Source: Lyngbya sp. PCC 8106 (lineage in GTDB: Bacteria; Cyanobacteriota; Cyanobacteriia; Cyanobacteriales; Microcoleaceae). From it: a stretch of 64,000 nt of DNA. Positions within the stretch are counted from its first letter, which is position 1. The number at the start of each line of letters is the position of its first letter. Shown here one piece after another: positions 10,670 to 20,482 of this stretch. The stretch spans positions 1 through 64,000 of the forward strand of contig NZ_AAVU01000008.1 of the NCBI RefSeq assembly GCF_000169095.1, in the 5' to 3' direction. Under the pieces are notes generated by a model, which had not been told where the DNA came from, did not search any database, and saw nothing but the letters and a program-made list of their open reading frames with translations. The position numbers and the translations under genes were made by a program.

Positions 10670-11734
10670 TTAAGGTTTGGCTTTACGCTTAAGAATGCGA
10701 ACTTTTTTGAGATCTTGATTCGTCATCGTTTTGGTCACTTTATCTTTTTTCTCAGGCTTTCGCATATAGAATGGGTCTGCTTCGGCTCTGACTTCTGTAA
10801 TCGCATCTACAAGCACAATCAGTTCAAAATTTCGTTTCATTTTTTTACCCAAAAACTCTTGAACTAAACGGACTTGTTTGGGAGTAATGGGTTCTTTTGA
10901 ACGAACTTTTAGATAAACAGAGACGGGCTTTCTTGTCCACAGCATATCTGTTTCTAGTAGTTCAACTCGTTGACCTGTGAGTGTATTTTTTTTGAACATC
11001 CGTGTGAGATTATATTCCACTTGACCTTGAATGATTAATCGAATCAAACTTAAGCCCAACGGAAAAAATAGGATTCCCGTTAACAAAATTGCCCAACCTA
11101 AAGCGACATTAACTCGAGTATAGCCTGCCACAATAAACACAATCATACAGGCCAGAGTAATTCCTAACAGGTTTGTAAAATACAGTAAAAAAGCACCATA
11201 ACTTTCATTCCAAAGCCCTTGAGATAATGTCAATCCAATTACACACAAAGGAGGCATTAAAGCAACAGCAATAGCAGTTCCGGCTACCGCATCATTAATT
11301 CCTTGTCGAACCTTAGAAAAACCACTTAATCCTCCAGCAACAATCGCTACACCTAAGTCAATTAGAGTCGGCTGAGTTCGAGCGATTACCTCACTTCCAA
11401 AGTTTTGAAACCCTGTTACACGTCCTAAAAAAATGGATAAACACAGAGCGACTCCCGTTGCTGCAATTAAAGAGATAAAACTGCGACGAAATAAATCTGG
11501 ATCACCCTCTAAAGCCCCAAAAGCAAGTCCTCTCAAAGGTAACATTAAAGGCGCAACTAACATCGCCCCAATAATCACACCTGTACTGTTACTCAGTAAT
11601 CCAAATGTAGCGATTAAACAGGAGGTAAGAACCAAAACCATAAAGTTAAAATTCAGTTCCGAGTCTGCCATTAAGTCTTGACGCATTTGAATAATGGCAG
11701 GTGCAGAGATTTTAGCCGTAGAGATTTTAGGCAT
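10670..11734 (-). CDS. DUF389 (TIGR00341-like) membrane protein
   Basis: 354 residues from the ATG at 11734. The frame also allows a TTG 39 nt upstream, but neither start has a clear Shine-Dalgarno. The N-terminal two thirds hold about six hydrophobic helices with the family landmarks GLLSNSTGVIIGAMLVAPLM and GLSGFSKVRQGINDAVAGTA, which are Gly- and Ala-rich helices typical of DUF389. The C-terminal roughly 120 residues are soluble and basic, ending in a Lys-rich tail. Function is not established. It converges with the UbiA-family gene (32 nt between stops) and is divergent from the SLOG-fold gene. Confidence 0.8.
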   Translation of the reverse strand: MPKISTAKISAPAIIQMRQDLMADSELNFNFMVLVLTSCLIATFGLLSNSTGVIIGAMLVAPLMLPLRGLAFGALEGDPDLFRRSFISLIAATGVALCLSIFLGRVTGFQNFGSEVIARTQPTLIDLGVAIVAGGLSGFSKVRQGINDAVAGTAIAVALMPPLCVIGLTLSQGLWNESYGAFLLYFTNLLGITLACMIVFIVAGYTRVNVALGWAILLTGILFFPLGLSLIRLIIQGQVEYNLTRMFKKNTLTGQRVELLETDMLWTRKPVSVYLKVRSKEPITPKQVRLVQEFLGKKMKRNFELIVLVDAITEVRAEADPFYMRKPEKKDKVTKTMTNQDLKKVRILKRKAKP

Positions 11735-11861
11735 AATTTTAGAAGGGGTAACAGGAGAGGTGAAAAAGAGCAAAGAAGAAGATATAAATAGAATAAAGGA
11801 TATTTTCTCGGTTCTGAGATTCTTTCCAACTTTCTAAAGGATAATCAATATTTATTTTACC

Positions 11862-12359
11862 ATGAAAAAAATAATCATTGGTGTCATGGGGCCAGGTAAT
11901 AGTGCAACGACTTTGGATCTAAAAAATGCCTATCAACTCGGTCAACTCATTGCTCAAAACGGATGGACTCTTTTGACAGGAGGGCGAAATGTAGGCGTAA
12001 TGGAAGCCGCTAGTCAAGGCGCCAAATCAGCCCAGGGTTTGACTTTAGGAATTTTACCAGGATCGAATTCCTCGGGAATGTCTGAAGCCGTTGATATTGC
12101 TATTTTTACTAATTTAGGAAATGCTCGAAATATGATTAACATTCTCTCTAGTGATATTGTGATTGGCTGCGGAATGGGTGCAGGAACAGCTTCAGAAATT
12201 GCCCTCGCTATTAAAGAACATAAAACCGTCATTCTGCTCAATCAAAATCAAGCCAGTCAAGTCTTTTTCAAAAGCTTATCTCCCGATCAAGTTTATCGAG
12301 TAGAAACCCCCCAAGAAGCAATCGAGACGGTGATTGATTGTCTCTCCTCACAATTTTGA
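11862..12359 (+). CDS. SLOG-fold protein of the TIGR00725 family (DprA/LOG-related)
   Basis: 165 residues, cytoplasmic. The Rossmann-like core shows IIIGVMGPG at the N-terminus, LLTGGRNVGVMEAASQGAK (about 38-56) and GCGMGAGTASEIALAIKE (about 104-121). These Gly-rich loops are characteristic of nucleotide-binding SLOG and lysine-decarboxylase-like proteins. It is shorter than true cytokinin riboside phosphoribohydrolases (LOG), which have a PGGxGTxxE motif. Here that position reads GMGAGTASE, so LOG activity should not be assumed. The biological substrate is unknown. Confidence 0.75.
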   Translation: MKKIIIGVMGPGNSATTLDLKNAYQLGQLIAQNGWTLLTGGRNVGVMEAASQGAKSAQGLTLGILPGSNSSGMSEAVDIAIFTNLGNARNMINILSSDIVIGCGMGAGTASEIALAIKEHKTVILLNQNQASQVFFKSLSPDQVYRVETPQEAIETVIDCLSSQF

Positions 12360-12510
12360 TGATCTTTGAAAGGATCAAGAAATGACCGATATCCCAATCA
12401 ATGGACTAACTTCACAATCTTAGTCATCCTCCCAAAGCAATCATCGCCAAAATCGGTTAACTTAGGAAATCAAAGCCAATCGTTATTAACGTAACCTCAA
12501 ACTCATTCCC

Positions 12511-13404
12511 ATGTCAGTTCGTCAAGATACAATTTTTCAACAGTTTCTCCTTCCCCTTTTCGGAAACGTTCTGGTTGATCAAGAAGCCCTAAAACAATTT
12601 AAACAGAGCATCAATTGGGAGGAAGAAAGCACTCGCCTCACCAACCCTCGTTTAACCTATCCAGACTATTACCATTCTCAAAATTTCCACGGGATAAAAG
12701 GCGGATATCTCAACTCAGAAGCCCCTGTTTCCTATGATCCGATCACTCAATACGTTTTACCTCCCACCGAACCGATTGTTCGACAAGGATTAATTGATCG
12801 AATTCGAGTCAAACCTCGACAAATTTTAGACTTAGGATGTGGTACAGGTTCAACAACATTACGCTTGAAGCAAGCCTTTCCCGAAGCTGAGGTGATTGGT
12901 ATAGATTTATCCCCTTATATGTTAGTGGTTGCTGAACTCAAAGCCAAAAAAGCGGGATTAGAGATTCAGTTTCACCACGCTAACGCTGAGGATACAGGCT
13001 TCCCCGATGGGTCTTTTGATCTCGTCAGTGCGTCTCTGTTGTTCCATGAAACCCCGCCAGATGTCGCTCAAACCATTACTCAGGAAAGTTTTAGGCTATT
13101 GCGAGTCGGAGGGGAAATGATCGTTTTAGATGGAAATCAGCAAACCTTACGTCAGAACGAATGGTTGACAGAAATTTTTGAGGAGCCTTACATTAAAGCT
13201 TATGCTGCGGCAAGTCTTAATGCTTGGATGACTCAAGCCGGATTTGCTCAAGTCCAAACCGATGACTGGTGGTGGGTTCATCAAATTAGCCAGGGAATTA
13301 AACCTATTGTTAAAAATACCTCAACATCTACCCGTTCTCAGACTCGGGTAAGTTACAATAAACCCGAAATTGATAGTTCTGCTGGACTACCAGCACCCGC
13401 TTAA
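12511..13404 (+). CDS. Class I SAM-dependent methyltransferase
   Basis: 297 residues. The SAM-binding motif I ILDLGCGTGSTTLRLKQ lies near residues 107-123, the acidic end of strand two (VIGIDLSPYML) near 129-139, and motif II/III FPDGSFDLVSASLLFHE near 166-182. The N-terminal 100 residues include a tryptophan- and tyrosine-rich segment (YPDYYHSQNFHGIKGGYL), shared by a group of cyanobacterial methyltransferases whose substrate is not known. The C-terminus has a short Ser/Thr-rich tail. It is not EgtD, although egtB and egtC lie 7 kb downstream, because the EgtD fold and motifs are absent. The substrate cannot be predicted. Confidence 0.8.
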   Translation: MSVRQDTIFQQFLLPLFGNVLVDQEALKQFKQSINWEEESTRLTNPRLTYPDYYHSQNFHGIKGGYLNSEAPVSYDPITQYVLPPTEPIVRQGLIDRIRVKPRQILDLGCGTGSTTLRLKQAFPEAEVIGIDLSPYMLVVAELKAKKAGLEIQFHHANAEDTGFPDGSFDLVSASLLFHETPPDVAQTITQESFRLLRVGGEMIVLDGNQQTLRQNEWLTEIFEEPYIKAYAAASLNAWMTQAGFAQVQTDDWWWVHQISQGIKPIVKNTSTSTRSQTRVSYNKPEIDSSAGLPAPA

Positions 13405-13433
13405 CTTCAGATTAAAGTTACTTTGCGGTTTAG

Positions 13434-13466
13434 GTGAGAAATTGAGGATTTTTCCTTTTTTCTCAC
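13434..13466 (+). terminator. Hairpin after methyltransferase gene (weak terminator candidate)
   Basis: GTGAGAAA (13434-13441) is complementary to TTTCTCAC (13459-13466), and the loop contains a run of T. It is the only structured element in the 103-nt gap before the HAD gene. The U-tract lies within the loop and descending arm rather than after the stem, so it may be an mRNA end structure rather than a true terminator. Confidence 0.3.
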
Positions 13467-13507
13467 TCCAACGCTAATCTGCTGTGAATTTCTAGATCCC
13501 ACTTTAT

Positions 13508-14215
13508 ATGACTCTCAAAGCAATTTTATTTGACTTCAATGGTATTATTATTAATGATGAACCCCTTCACGAGCGACTGATTGAACAGTTGCTGATTGAA
13601 GAAAACTTACGGGCTAAACCTGAAGAATTTAAACAATTTTGTTTGGGACGTAGCGATCGCATTAGTTTGAGAGAATTACTCACTCATCGAGGACGAGTTG
13701 TAACCGATGAGTATCTTGAACAGTTAATTCAACGCAAAACTCAAGCTTATTGTCAACAAATGGAAGCTTTAGAAGAATTACCCATTTATTCAGGAGTTCA
13801 AGAGTTTGTTTGCAAAATTCACGCGGCTGAGTTAAAAATGGCGGTTGTTAGCGGAGCAGTCCGATCAGAGATTGAATTAATCTTAAATCGGGCTAATATT
13901 GCCGAATATTTTTCTGTGATTGTTGCCGGAGATGACATTACAACCAGTAAACCCGATCCCGAAGGTTACTTATTCGCCATTGAGCGACTCAATCAACAAT
14001 ACCCCGAACTTAACTTACATCCGTCTGAATGTTTAGCGATCGAAGATACATTACCCGGAATTCATGCTGCTCAAGAAGCAAAAATAGCAGTTGTTGGAGT
14101 GGCTCATACCTATCCATTACATATGCTCCAACGTATAGCCAATTGGTCTGTTGATCATTTCTCTGATCTTGAGCTAGATCGAGTTCGACACAGTTATGAG
14201 TTAGAAGTCGCCTAA
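13508..14215 (+). CDS. HAD-superfamily hydrolase, beta-phosphoglucomutase-like subgroup
   Basis: 235 residues. Motif I reads LFDFNGII, with nucleophile Asp9 but Asn11 where most HAD phosphatases have a second Asp as general acid/base. Motif II is VVSGAV (about 115-120). Motif III lysine lies in TTSKPDPEGY (about 148-157) and motif IV in CLAIEDTLPGIHAAQEA (about 176-192). The inserted helical cap after motif I places it with beta-phosphoglucomutase and phosphoglycolate-phosphatase-like proteins. The Asp-to-Asn change may reduce turnover or alter the reaction. The exact substrate is unknown, probably a small sugar phosphate. The C-terminus ends in a family-atypical tail (HFSDLELDRVRHSY). Confidence 0.8.
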   Translation: MTLKAILFDFNGIIINDEPLHERLIEQLLIEENLRAKPEEFKQFCLGRSDRISLRELLTHRGRVVTDEYLEQLIQRKTQAYCQQMEALEELPIYSGVQEFVCKIHAAELKMAVVSGAVRSEIELILNRANIAEYFSVIVAGDDITTSKPDPEGYLFAIERLNQQYPELNLHPSECLAIEDTLPGIHAAQEAKIAVVGVAHTYPLHMLQRIANWSVDHFSDLELDRVRHSYELEVA

Positions 14216-14774
14216 ACCTGTGACCGCTTGAGATCAATTATTTTGTCTTATGACAATTTCCCATCTGTCCCCTAAACTCATGCCTCCGCCTCAATGAAGA
14301 TTCAACAGATATAGCAGTACGCGAATACGTGTTTGACATTTATAAACCCTAAAACTCCTTCACAGTCTACTGATCCGGTGTTCCCTGTTCCGGTGTTCCC
14401 TGTTCCCTAGCGCGTAGCGCTATGTGAGTCACCATCGCCTTACTCAAAGCTTGAATTGCTGGCAGTCACACCACCCAAAAACCAATCAACACAGTGGCAT
14501 AATTTTATTTTTTCTCTGATATTTTCCTCTTAGGTTAGATCCTAGAAATTCATCACATCGGAGAAACCTGTTACCATGCCACCTGGGAAATCAATATCTT
14601 TTTCAACACTTTACTACATCGCACGAGTTCGAGCAACCAGCAATATTCTACTGATCAAATATTACAATCAACTCACTCAAGTTCTCAATACTGCTCCCAA
14701 AGTCTCGTTAGTAGTCAATGCCATCAAACTCGCTTTTTAATCCCTGGCGTCATTTGACAATTATTAGACTCCTT
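14216..14774. other. Intergenic region with heptad-type repeats
   Basis: About 560 nt. Positions about 14378-14409 consist of repeated GTTCCCTGTTCC units, a pattern typical of cyanobacterial short tandem repeats. TAGCGC-GTA-GCGCTA (14408-14422) is a perfect small hairpin. A 54-codon open frame at 14576-14740 is listed separately. No terminator with a U-tract was seen. Confidence 0.5.
14576..14740 (+). CDS. Possible small protein, 54 aa
   Basis: An ATG with GGAG about 12 nt upstream opens a 54-codon frame ending at 14740, 34 nt before the end of the convergent oxidoreductase gene. The product is basic and moderately hydrophobic (for example SISFSTLYYIARVRATSNIL), without Cys pairs or a recognised domain. 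I do not recognise it. It may be chance, since the surrounding region is repeat-bearing. It is listed because of the plausible ribosome binding site and its position in an otherwise empty 560-nt gap. Confidence 0.25.
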   Translation: MPPGKSISFSTLYYIARVRATSNILLIKYYNQLTQVLNTAPKVSLVVNAIKLAF

Positions 14775-15803
14775 TCAGTTCAAACTTTCTACAACTACAA
14801 CTTTACCTATTTGGGCTGATTGTTTAGCCGCATCCGCAACTTTTAGGGTGTAAGCACTCTCAGAAGCCGTCATGTAGAGGGGAGTATGATGTAACAGATG
14901 CTCCAATACAATTTGAGTATCCTTAGCAAATAATCCCCGACGACTCTCGACTTCAATCTTTTGTGAACTCTCCCCTTGAATCAGTTGACCTTGCTGTGGA
15001 GTAAAAACTAACGTTCCATTCTCACCATACAGGGTAAATGTATTTTCGCTTTGCCAAAATGTTTCCCCTTTTCCATAAACCGCCTCAGCCAAAACTCCAT
15101 TTTGAAACTGAAGTTGAGCAGTACACAAACACGCTTTATAATGATCAGTTTGTTCTTCTGTGGGCTGATTCCAAAAGCGGCTTTGACAGTGAACCGTTTG
15201 TACTAAACCAAACAAATCTGTTAAACGATTTAAACGAGAAAGCGCCCCAGAAAAGGGAAACCCAAACAGCGAGTGTTGATAAGTCCATTTATCAGGAGCA
15301 GGATGTTTAGGACTGATCGTAATATAACGAGCATAAAACACTTGACCAATATCGCCAATTGATTTTTTGATCGCATTATGCAACCCTCCCAACAGTTCAA
15401 TATGTTCGACGTGTAGCATTTTGTTTTGCTGTTGGGCGAGAGTGATCAGGTTTTGGGCTTCAGTTGGATCTAAACTCAGGGGATATTCAACAATGACGTG
15501 TTTATGATTTTCCAAAGCCGCTTGGACAATTTTGCCGTGATCACGGTTAACTGTGGCAATCACCACTAAGTCTACATCTTCACGTTTCACCAGTTCTTCC
15601 CAACTTGCAGAGGCTTCTACATTAAACCGTTGACAAATGGCTTTGGTTTTATCAGAAGTATGACCTGTAAGCGTCACCAGTTGCGATCGCCAATCTGACT
15701 TTAACGTTTCTGCTCGGGTTTGAGCGGCGTATCCCGTTCCGACAATACCGACTCTAATGGGTGTGGTACTGGGAGTATAAGATGAGAGATCACTGGGCAC
15801 CAT
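14775..15803 (-). CDS. bvdR: Biliverdin reductase (Gfo/Idh/MocA family)
   Basis: 342 residues. The N-terminal Rossmann dinucleotide-binding motif RVGIVGTGYAAQTRAE begins at about residue 17. VIATVNRDHGKIV (about 85-97) and VIVEYPLSL (about 108-116) follow the Gfo/Idh/MocA pattern. The central segment LHVEHIELLGGLHNAIKK and DIGQVFYARYITI closely match, from memory, the cyanobacterial biliverdin reductase of Synechocystis, which fixes the assignment within this large family. It would reduce biliverdin IX-alpha to bilirubin with NAD(P)H in the cytoplasm, with links to phycobiliprotein metabolism. It lies 79 nt downstream of the YwiC-like pseudogene on the same strand. Confidence 0.88.
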   Translation of the reverse strand: MVPSDLSSYTPSTTPIRVGIVGTGYAAQTRAETLKSDWRSQLVTLTGHTSDKTKAICQRFNVEASASWEELVKREDVDLVVIATVNRDHGKIVQAALENHKHVIVEYPLSLDPTEAQNLITLAQQQNKMLHVEHIELLGGLHNAIKKSIGDIGQVFYARYITISPKHPAPDKWTYQHSLFGFPFSGALSRLNRLTDLFGLVQTVHCQSRFWNQPTEEQTDHYKACLCTAQLQFQNGVLAEAVYGKGETFWQSENTFTLYGENGTLVFTPQQGQLIQGESSQKIEVESRRGLFAKDTQIVLEHLLHHTPLYMTASESAYTLKVADAAKQSAQIGKVVVVESLN

Positions 15804-15882
15804 AAAAAAATTGTTGTTCTATACTTCCGCAGTCTTATTGTCTCGCTTTGTCGGGATTTTCGATAGATGGGTTCACAGAAGA

Positions 15883-16369
15883 TCACGACGGGGGTAAATG
15901 AGCCGGAAGAACACTAATCGCTGCGATCGCAATATACATCAAGGCGCATCGGGTTTCAAATAGTGCAACATGATGAAATTTAGTGGTGCGATACCACTCA
16001 AACCGCCAACAGACCAGAAGAAATTCAAACAAGGCGACAGCAAATGCTAAGGCTGTGACCAGAGATAGATAGTGCAATGATTCCATATATTCCGCTCCAG
16101 ACTAAAAAGCGGGGCTTCCAACTGCGTCGTTGTTTAATTTGTAGAATCAGGGGATATTCGGCTTGTAGAGCAAAAAAGGTACAGATGAGGGCTAGGGTGG
16201 TTGAACTTGTCCAGTGTTGGGCTAAAGCGGATCCGGTGACGACTGATCCAAATAAAATTAACAAAATGCCTTGTTCTGGAGATACAGTCGGGCGATACCA
16301 GGCTTGTAAGTTGGGCTTCACTCGTTTTTGCTGCTGAACAGGAGTCGATTCAAGGGTTGATACTGTCAT
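15883..16369 (-). pseudogene. YwiC-like membrane protein gene, internally deleted and frameshifted
   Basis: Two overlapping minus-strand frames together carry the two ends of a YwiC-like family membrane protein. The first (16369 to about 16090) encodes the N-terminus: WYRPTVSPEQG, a hydrophobic helix, and QIKQRRSWKPRFLVWSGIYG. The second (about 16075 to 15883) encodes the C-terminus: LVTALAFAVALFEFLLVCWR through ISVLPAHLPPS. The roughly 140 residues of membrane helices normally between them are missing, and the halves are in different frames. The junction lies at about 16070-16086, where LSLVTALAF follows GIYGIIAL. The gene is therefore a relic of an internal deletion. The family's function in cyanobacteria is not established. 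Confidence 0.8.
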
Positions 16370-17175
<806 letters not shown>

Positions 17176-17299
17176 ATCCGTTACAAATCTAGAGGTTGCT
17201 CACTAATTGTGAGAATATCTAGATCAGACAAAAGTCTTCACTCCAAGTACCAAGTCTGAGAATGACTAGGTTTTTGTGTGAGACTGGATCAAACTCTAA

Positions 17300-17614
<315 letters not shown>

Positions 17615-17740
17615 GCGGGATATGGGAATAATTATCAGTAAACAGAAAATAGCAACCAGTTACAGCCATAACTGGTCACTGAAATCCCATAAGTTACGAA
17701 AAACCTGCCCTCTATCTCCCCACTGAAGGAGCTAGACTTG

Positions 17741-17829
17741 GGGACTAGGTTAGATTTCAATCAACTCGACGAATCGTTGAGAAGATTTAAAAATCTGATT
17801 AGAACTCTGTTTTATTCTAACCTAGTCCC
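17741..17829. repeat. 89-nt structured element bounded by a perfect 14-bp inverted repeat
   Basis: GGGACTAGGTTAGA (17741-17754) is the exact reverse complement of TCTAACCTAGTCCC (17816-17829). Between them lie a smaller hairpin around TCAACTCGACGAATCGTTGA and another AGATTT-AA-AAATCT, so the whole can fold as a long stem with two inner arms. It sits between the convergent second ferredoxin and SpoIID-domain genes. It could be a bidirectional termination structure, a small MITE-like element or a structured RNA. There is no terminal U-tract. Confidence 0.6.
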
Positions 17830-17866
17830 TAATTACTCTTGTGTGCTTCTCAATCATCTGTAATGG

Positions 17867-19516
17867 TTACCAAAAAATAATCGATTCACTCAGACGTTTA
17901 AGCTCAGTACCCGGAAAATAAAATTCAAGAATTCGTGCGCTCGACCAGCCTAACTCAGAGAGTTTGTACGATCCCGTTTGGCTCAAACCCACACCATGAC
18001 CAAACCCACCTCCGATAAAGACATAACCATCAAGCTTTTGATCTTGATCGTAAATCGGATCAAGATAGAATAAGGTACTCACGGGCGGCCAGAACGCATT
18101 TTGAATTTCATCCTTTTCAATTTTGATGATCTCCTGATCCGTTTGAACTTCCATTTGTAGAATTCGTCCAGACGGCGATCGCTGCGTTACTTTTACTTGT
18201 TTAATCGTCTTGAAATTTGGTTTAATATTATACTTGCGTTCCAAATAATACTTAAGATGAGCTGTCATCGCCTTTAAACTGGTTGCTTCTCGCCAGCGAA
18301 AATCGGCCCAACCCTCCTCATTAAACCCTTTTTTCAAACTCATAAACCGTCGAAAATTCTGTTCCGAGGCTAAACTCTTAGCCGATAAATCCCAAACTTG
18401 ACCGGGTGAATCAACCACCGAACGCAGGTAAGAACGTTTAGGCCCATTCCAAATATCATGGAAATTGGCAGTGACTCCCCCACTAGACGAAAAATAAACC
18501 GCATCAGCCAACTCATTATTGTAAGTCAGTACCAATCCCTCAGTCACCGAAATTGCTCGATCAGTAGACGGGTAAACTTCAGTTAGTCCTTTATAAACCT
18601 GACAATCGGTATTTGCACAGATTTCATAGTTATCAGCCTCAAAGCGTCGTAAATTTCTCAGAGCATAAGTTCTCGATAAAATCGCTTGAGCCTCAATAGA
18701 AGCATCTGGGGGCCAAGCTCCCATTTCGTGAGGAACCACACCTCGTAAATAAGTTTCTAGGGGAACATGATTCACCAAAGTATGAGTTCCATAAGCATCC
18801 GGTTGCAGTTCCAAACTTCCCCCATAACTCATCGGTTGCGGATCTTTACTACTTTTGTGAACCTCAATCACATTCTGAGTCGCACTCAAGAGAAGTTCAT
18901 GGCGGTTGTAGCGATAGCCACCCAATACCCAATAGGGAATTCGCTGCTGCTTGAGAACTTGAGTTTGTAAACGAACTTTTTGATGTCCTTGGGCTTTGAG
19001 ACTTTCGAGCAACCAACGTCGCAATAAAGGCGTATTATAAACACTCCGTTTCGCCCAAACTTGCCACAAATCGGGTTGAGCGAGTTCAACTTCAATCCCC
19101 ATTTCCCGCCATTTTTGGGCTGACTCTTCGGCTGTTTCATAGCTACGATGACTACTGAGAATAATCCGTTCATCAACAAACGGTTCCGGTAGGGGTTGGG
19201 TTTCTATTTTGAGAACAACGCTGAGGGTATGGAGAACTTTCTCGCCCTCAGGCGACTGAAACCGCAAAATCAGATGATCGTCGGGTTTAGCTTTGAGAAT
19301 TAGCGTGTCGGTTGTTTTTTTACCAAACTGCTGAACAACTCCGACTTCCAAAATGGGGTTAAATTCATCTTCAGCATTCGCCCGAACCGATGTCACTCCA
19401 AAAAGAATACAGATGGAAGCGATCACCTGAGACACAGAGATCAAAGTGAACTGAGACAATGAGAAGCGGTGTTGACGAACTCGACGAGATGTAAAGCTTG
19501 AGGTTGGAATAATCAT
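17867..19516 (-). CDS. SpoIID/LytB-domain protein, exported
   Basis: 549 residues from the ATG at 19516. A TTG three codons upstream is also possible, and neither has a strong ribosome binding site. The N-terminus has basic residues followed by a hydrophobic stretch (ISVSQVIASICILFGVTSV) and Ala-rich residues, consistent with a signal peptide or anchor. An N-terminal SPOR-like region (SYETAEESAQKWREMGIEVEL) is followed by the SpoIID core: VPLETYLRGVVPHEMG near 255-270, EAQAILSRTYAL, and later GGGFGHGVGLSQTGSYKLSE near the C-terminus. Related proteins cleave denuded peptidoglycan glycan strands as lytic transglycosylases or stimulate amidases. It is therefore likely a periplasmic cell-wall factor. 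Confidence 0.85.
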   Translation of the reverse strand: MIIPTSSFTSRRVRQHRFSLSQFTLISVSQVIASICILFGVTSVRANAEDEFNPILEVGVVQQFGKKTTDTLILKAKPDDHLILRFQSPEGEKVLHTLSVVLKIETQPLPEPFVDERIILSSHRSYETAEESAQKWREMGIEVELAQPDLWQVWAKRSVYNTPLLRRWLLESLKAQGHQKVRLQTQVLKQQRIPYWVLGGYRYNRHELLLSATQNVIEVHKSSKDPQPMSYGGSLELQPDAYGTHTLVNHVPLETYLRGVVPHEMGAWPPDASIEAQAILSRTYALRNLRRFEADNYEICANTDCQVYKGLTEVYPSTDRAISVTEGLVLTYNNELADAVYFSSSGGVTANFHDIWNGPKRSYLRSVVDSPGQVWDLSAKSLASEQNFRRFMSLKKGFNEEGWADFRWREATSLKAMTAHLKYYLERKYNIKPNFKTIKQVKVTQRSPSGRILQMEVQTDQEIIKIEKDEIQNAFWPPVSTLFYLDPIYDQDQKLDGYVFIGGGFGHGVGLSQTGSYKLSELGWSSARILEFYFPGTELKRLSESIIFW

Positions 19517-19690
19517 TAAGGTCAATTCCAGTGAGATCTAAACGTTAGTATTAAAGCGATCGCAGGCAACCATCAAGCATTTTGACATACTCCCTAGCCG
19601 TTATTCAATTTCTCCCCCCAACTCCATCAATATAGAAAAATTGAGTAAGAGGGCTGGTAAAATAGAAGCTTTGAAAGTTTTGACAACTCT

Positions 19691-20482
19691 ATGTGTCGTT
19701 TACTTGGCTATATTGGCTCTACAATTCCTCTCAAGCAAATTTTATCCGATCCGCCCCATTCTTTGATTGTTCAGAGCTATCAACCTCGTGAAATGGAAGA
19801 AGCTTTACTGAATGCCGATGGCTTTGGGTTGGGTTGGTATCATCCCACTCAACAAACTGATCCGTTTACCTACAAAAATATTCTACCGGCTTGGAGCGAT
19901 CTCAACCTTGATAGTCTCAATCGTTATATTGAGTCCAAACGTATTTTAGCTTATGTTCGCAGTGCAACCCCAGGTCAAGCGGTTAATTTAAGCAACTGTC
20001 AACCCTTTCAGTTTGAACGCTTGTTATTTGTTCACAATGGCTACATCAAAGAATTTCGCACCAGTCTCTATCGACTGATTCGCAACCGTCTCCGAGATTC
20101 AGTTTACCAGAATATTGAAGGAACAACTGACTCAGAACATATTTTTGGGTTACTCATTAATGAACTGACTTCCGCCACTCAACCGACACTGACAACGGCA
20201 TTACACACAACATTAATGATCATCAAAGAACTTGCTGAATTAGCAGATGTCAAAGCATTGGTAAATGTGATAATCTGTGACGGGCAGCAAATGGTGGCTT
20301 CTCGGTTTTCAATTGCAGGGATTCCACCCAGTTTATATTGGCTGCAAAACGATCCAAAATTCCCCGAATCTGTGATTATTGCTTCGGAACCTTTGTTTCC
20401 GGGGAATTGGCATTCTTGTCCTGAACAAAGCATTATTAGTGTGGGAGAAGACCTTAATGTCCACATCGAAAAACTCGGTTAA
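19691..20482 (+). CDS. egtC: Ergothioneine biosynthesis amidohydrolase EgtC (class II glutamine amidotransferase fold)
   Basis: 263 residues beginning MCRLLGYIG. Cys2 becomes the N-terminal nucleophile of an Ntn hydrolase after Met removal. Other fold landmarks are NADGFGLGWY (about 41-50), ILAYVRSATPG (about 87-97) and FVHNGYI (about 114-120). EgtC removes the gamma-glutamyl group from the sulfoxide formed by EgtB in the mycobacterial-type ergothioneine pathway. Immediate overlap with egtB (26 nt) supports the assignment over a generic GATase. No egtA, egtD or egtE gene is in the window. Confidence 0.85.
   Translation: MCRLLGYIGSTIPLKQILSDPPHSLIVQSYQPREMEEALLNADGFGLGWYHPTQQTDPFTYKNILPAWSDLNLDSLNRYIESKRILAYVRSATPGQAVNLSNCQPFQFERLLFVHNGYIKEFRTSLYRLIRNRLRDSVYQNIEGTTDSEHIFGLLINELTSATQPTLTTALHTTLMIIKELAELADVKALVNVIICDGQQMVASRFSIAGIPPSLYWLQNDPKFPESVIIASEPLFPGNWHSCPEQSIISVGEDLNVHIEKLG

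Noticed and set aside
12511..13404. EgtD (ergothioneine methyltransferase)
   Set aside because: The protein is a class I methyltransferase with a different N-terminal region and lacks the EgtD-type sequence, despite egtB and egtC 7 kb away.
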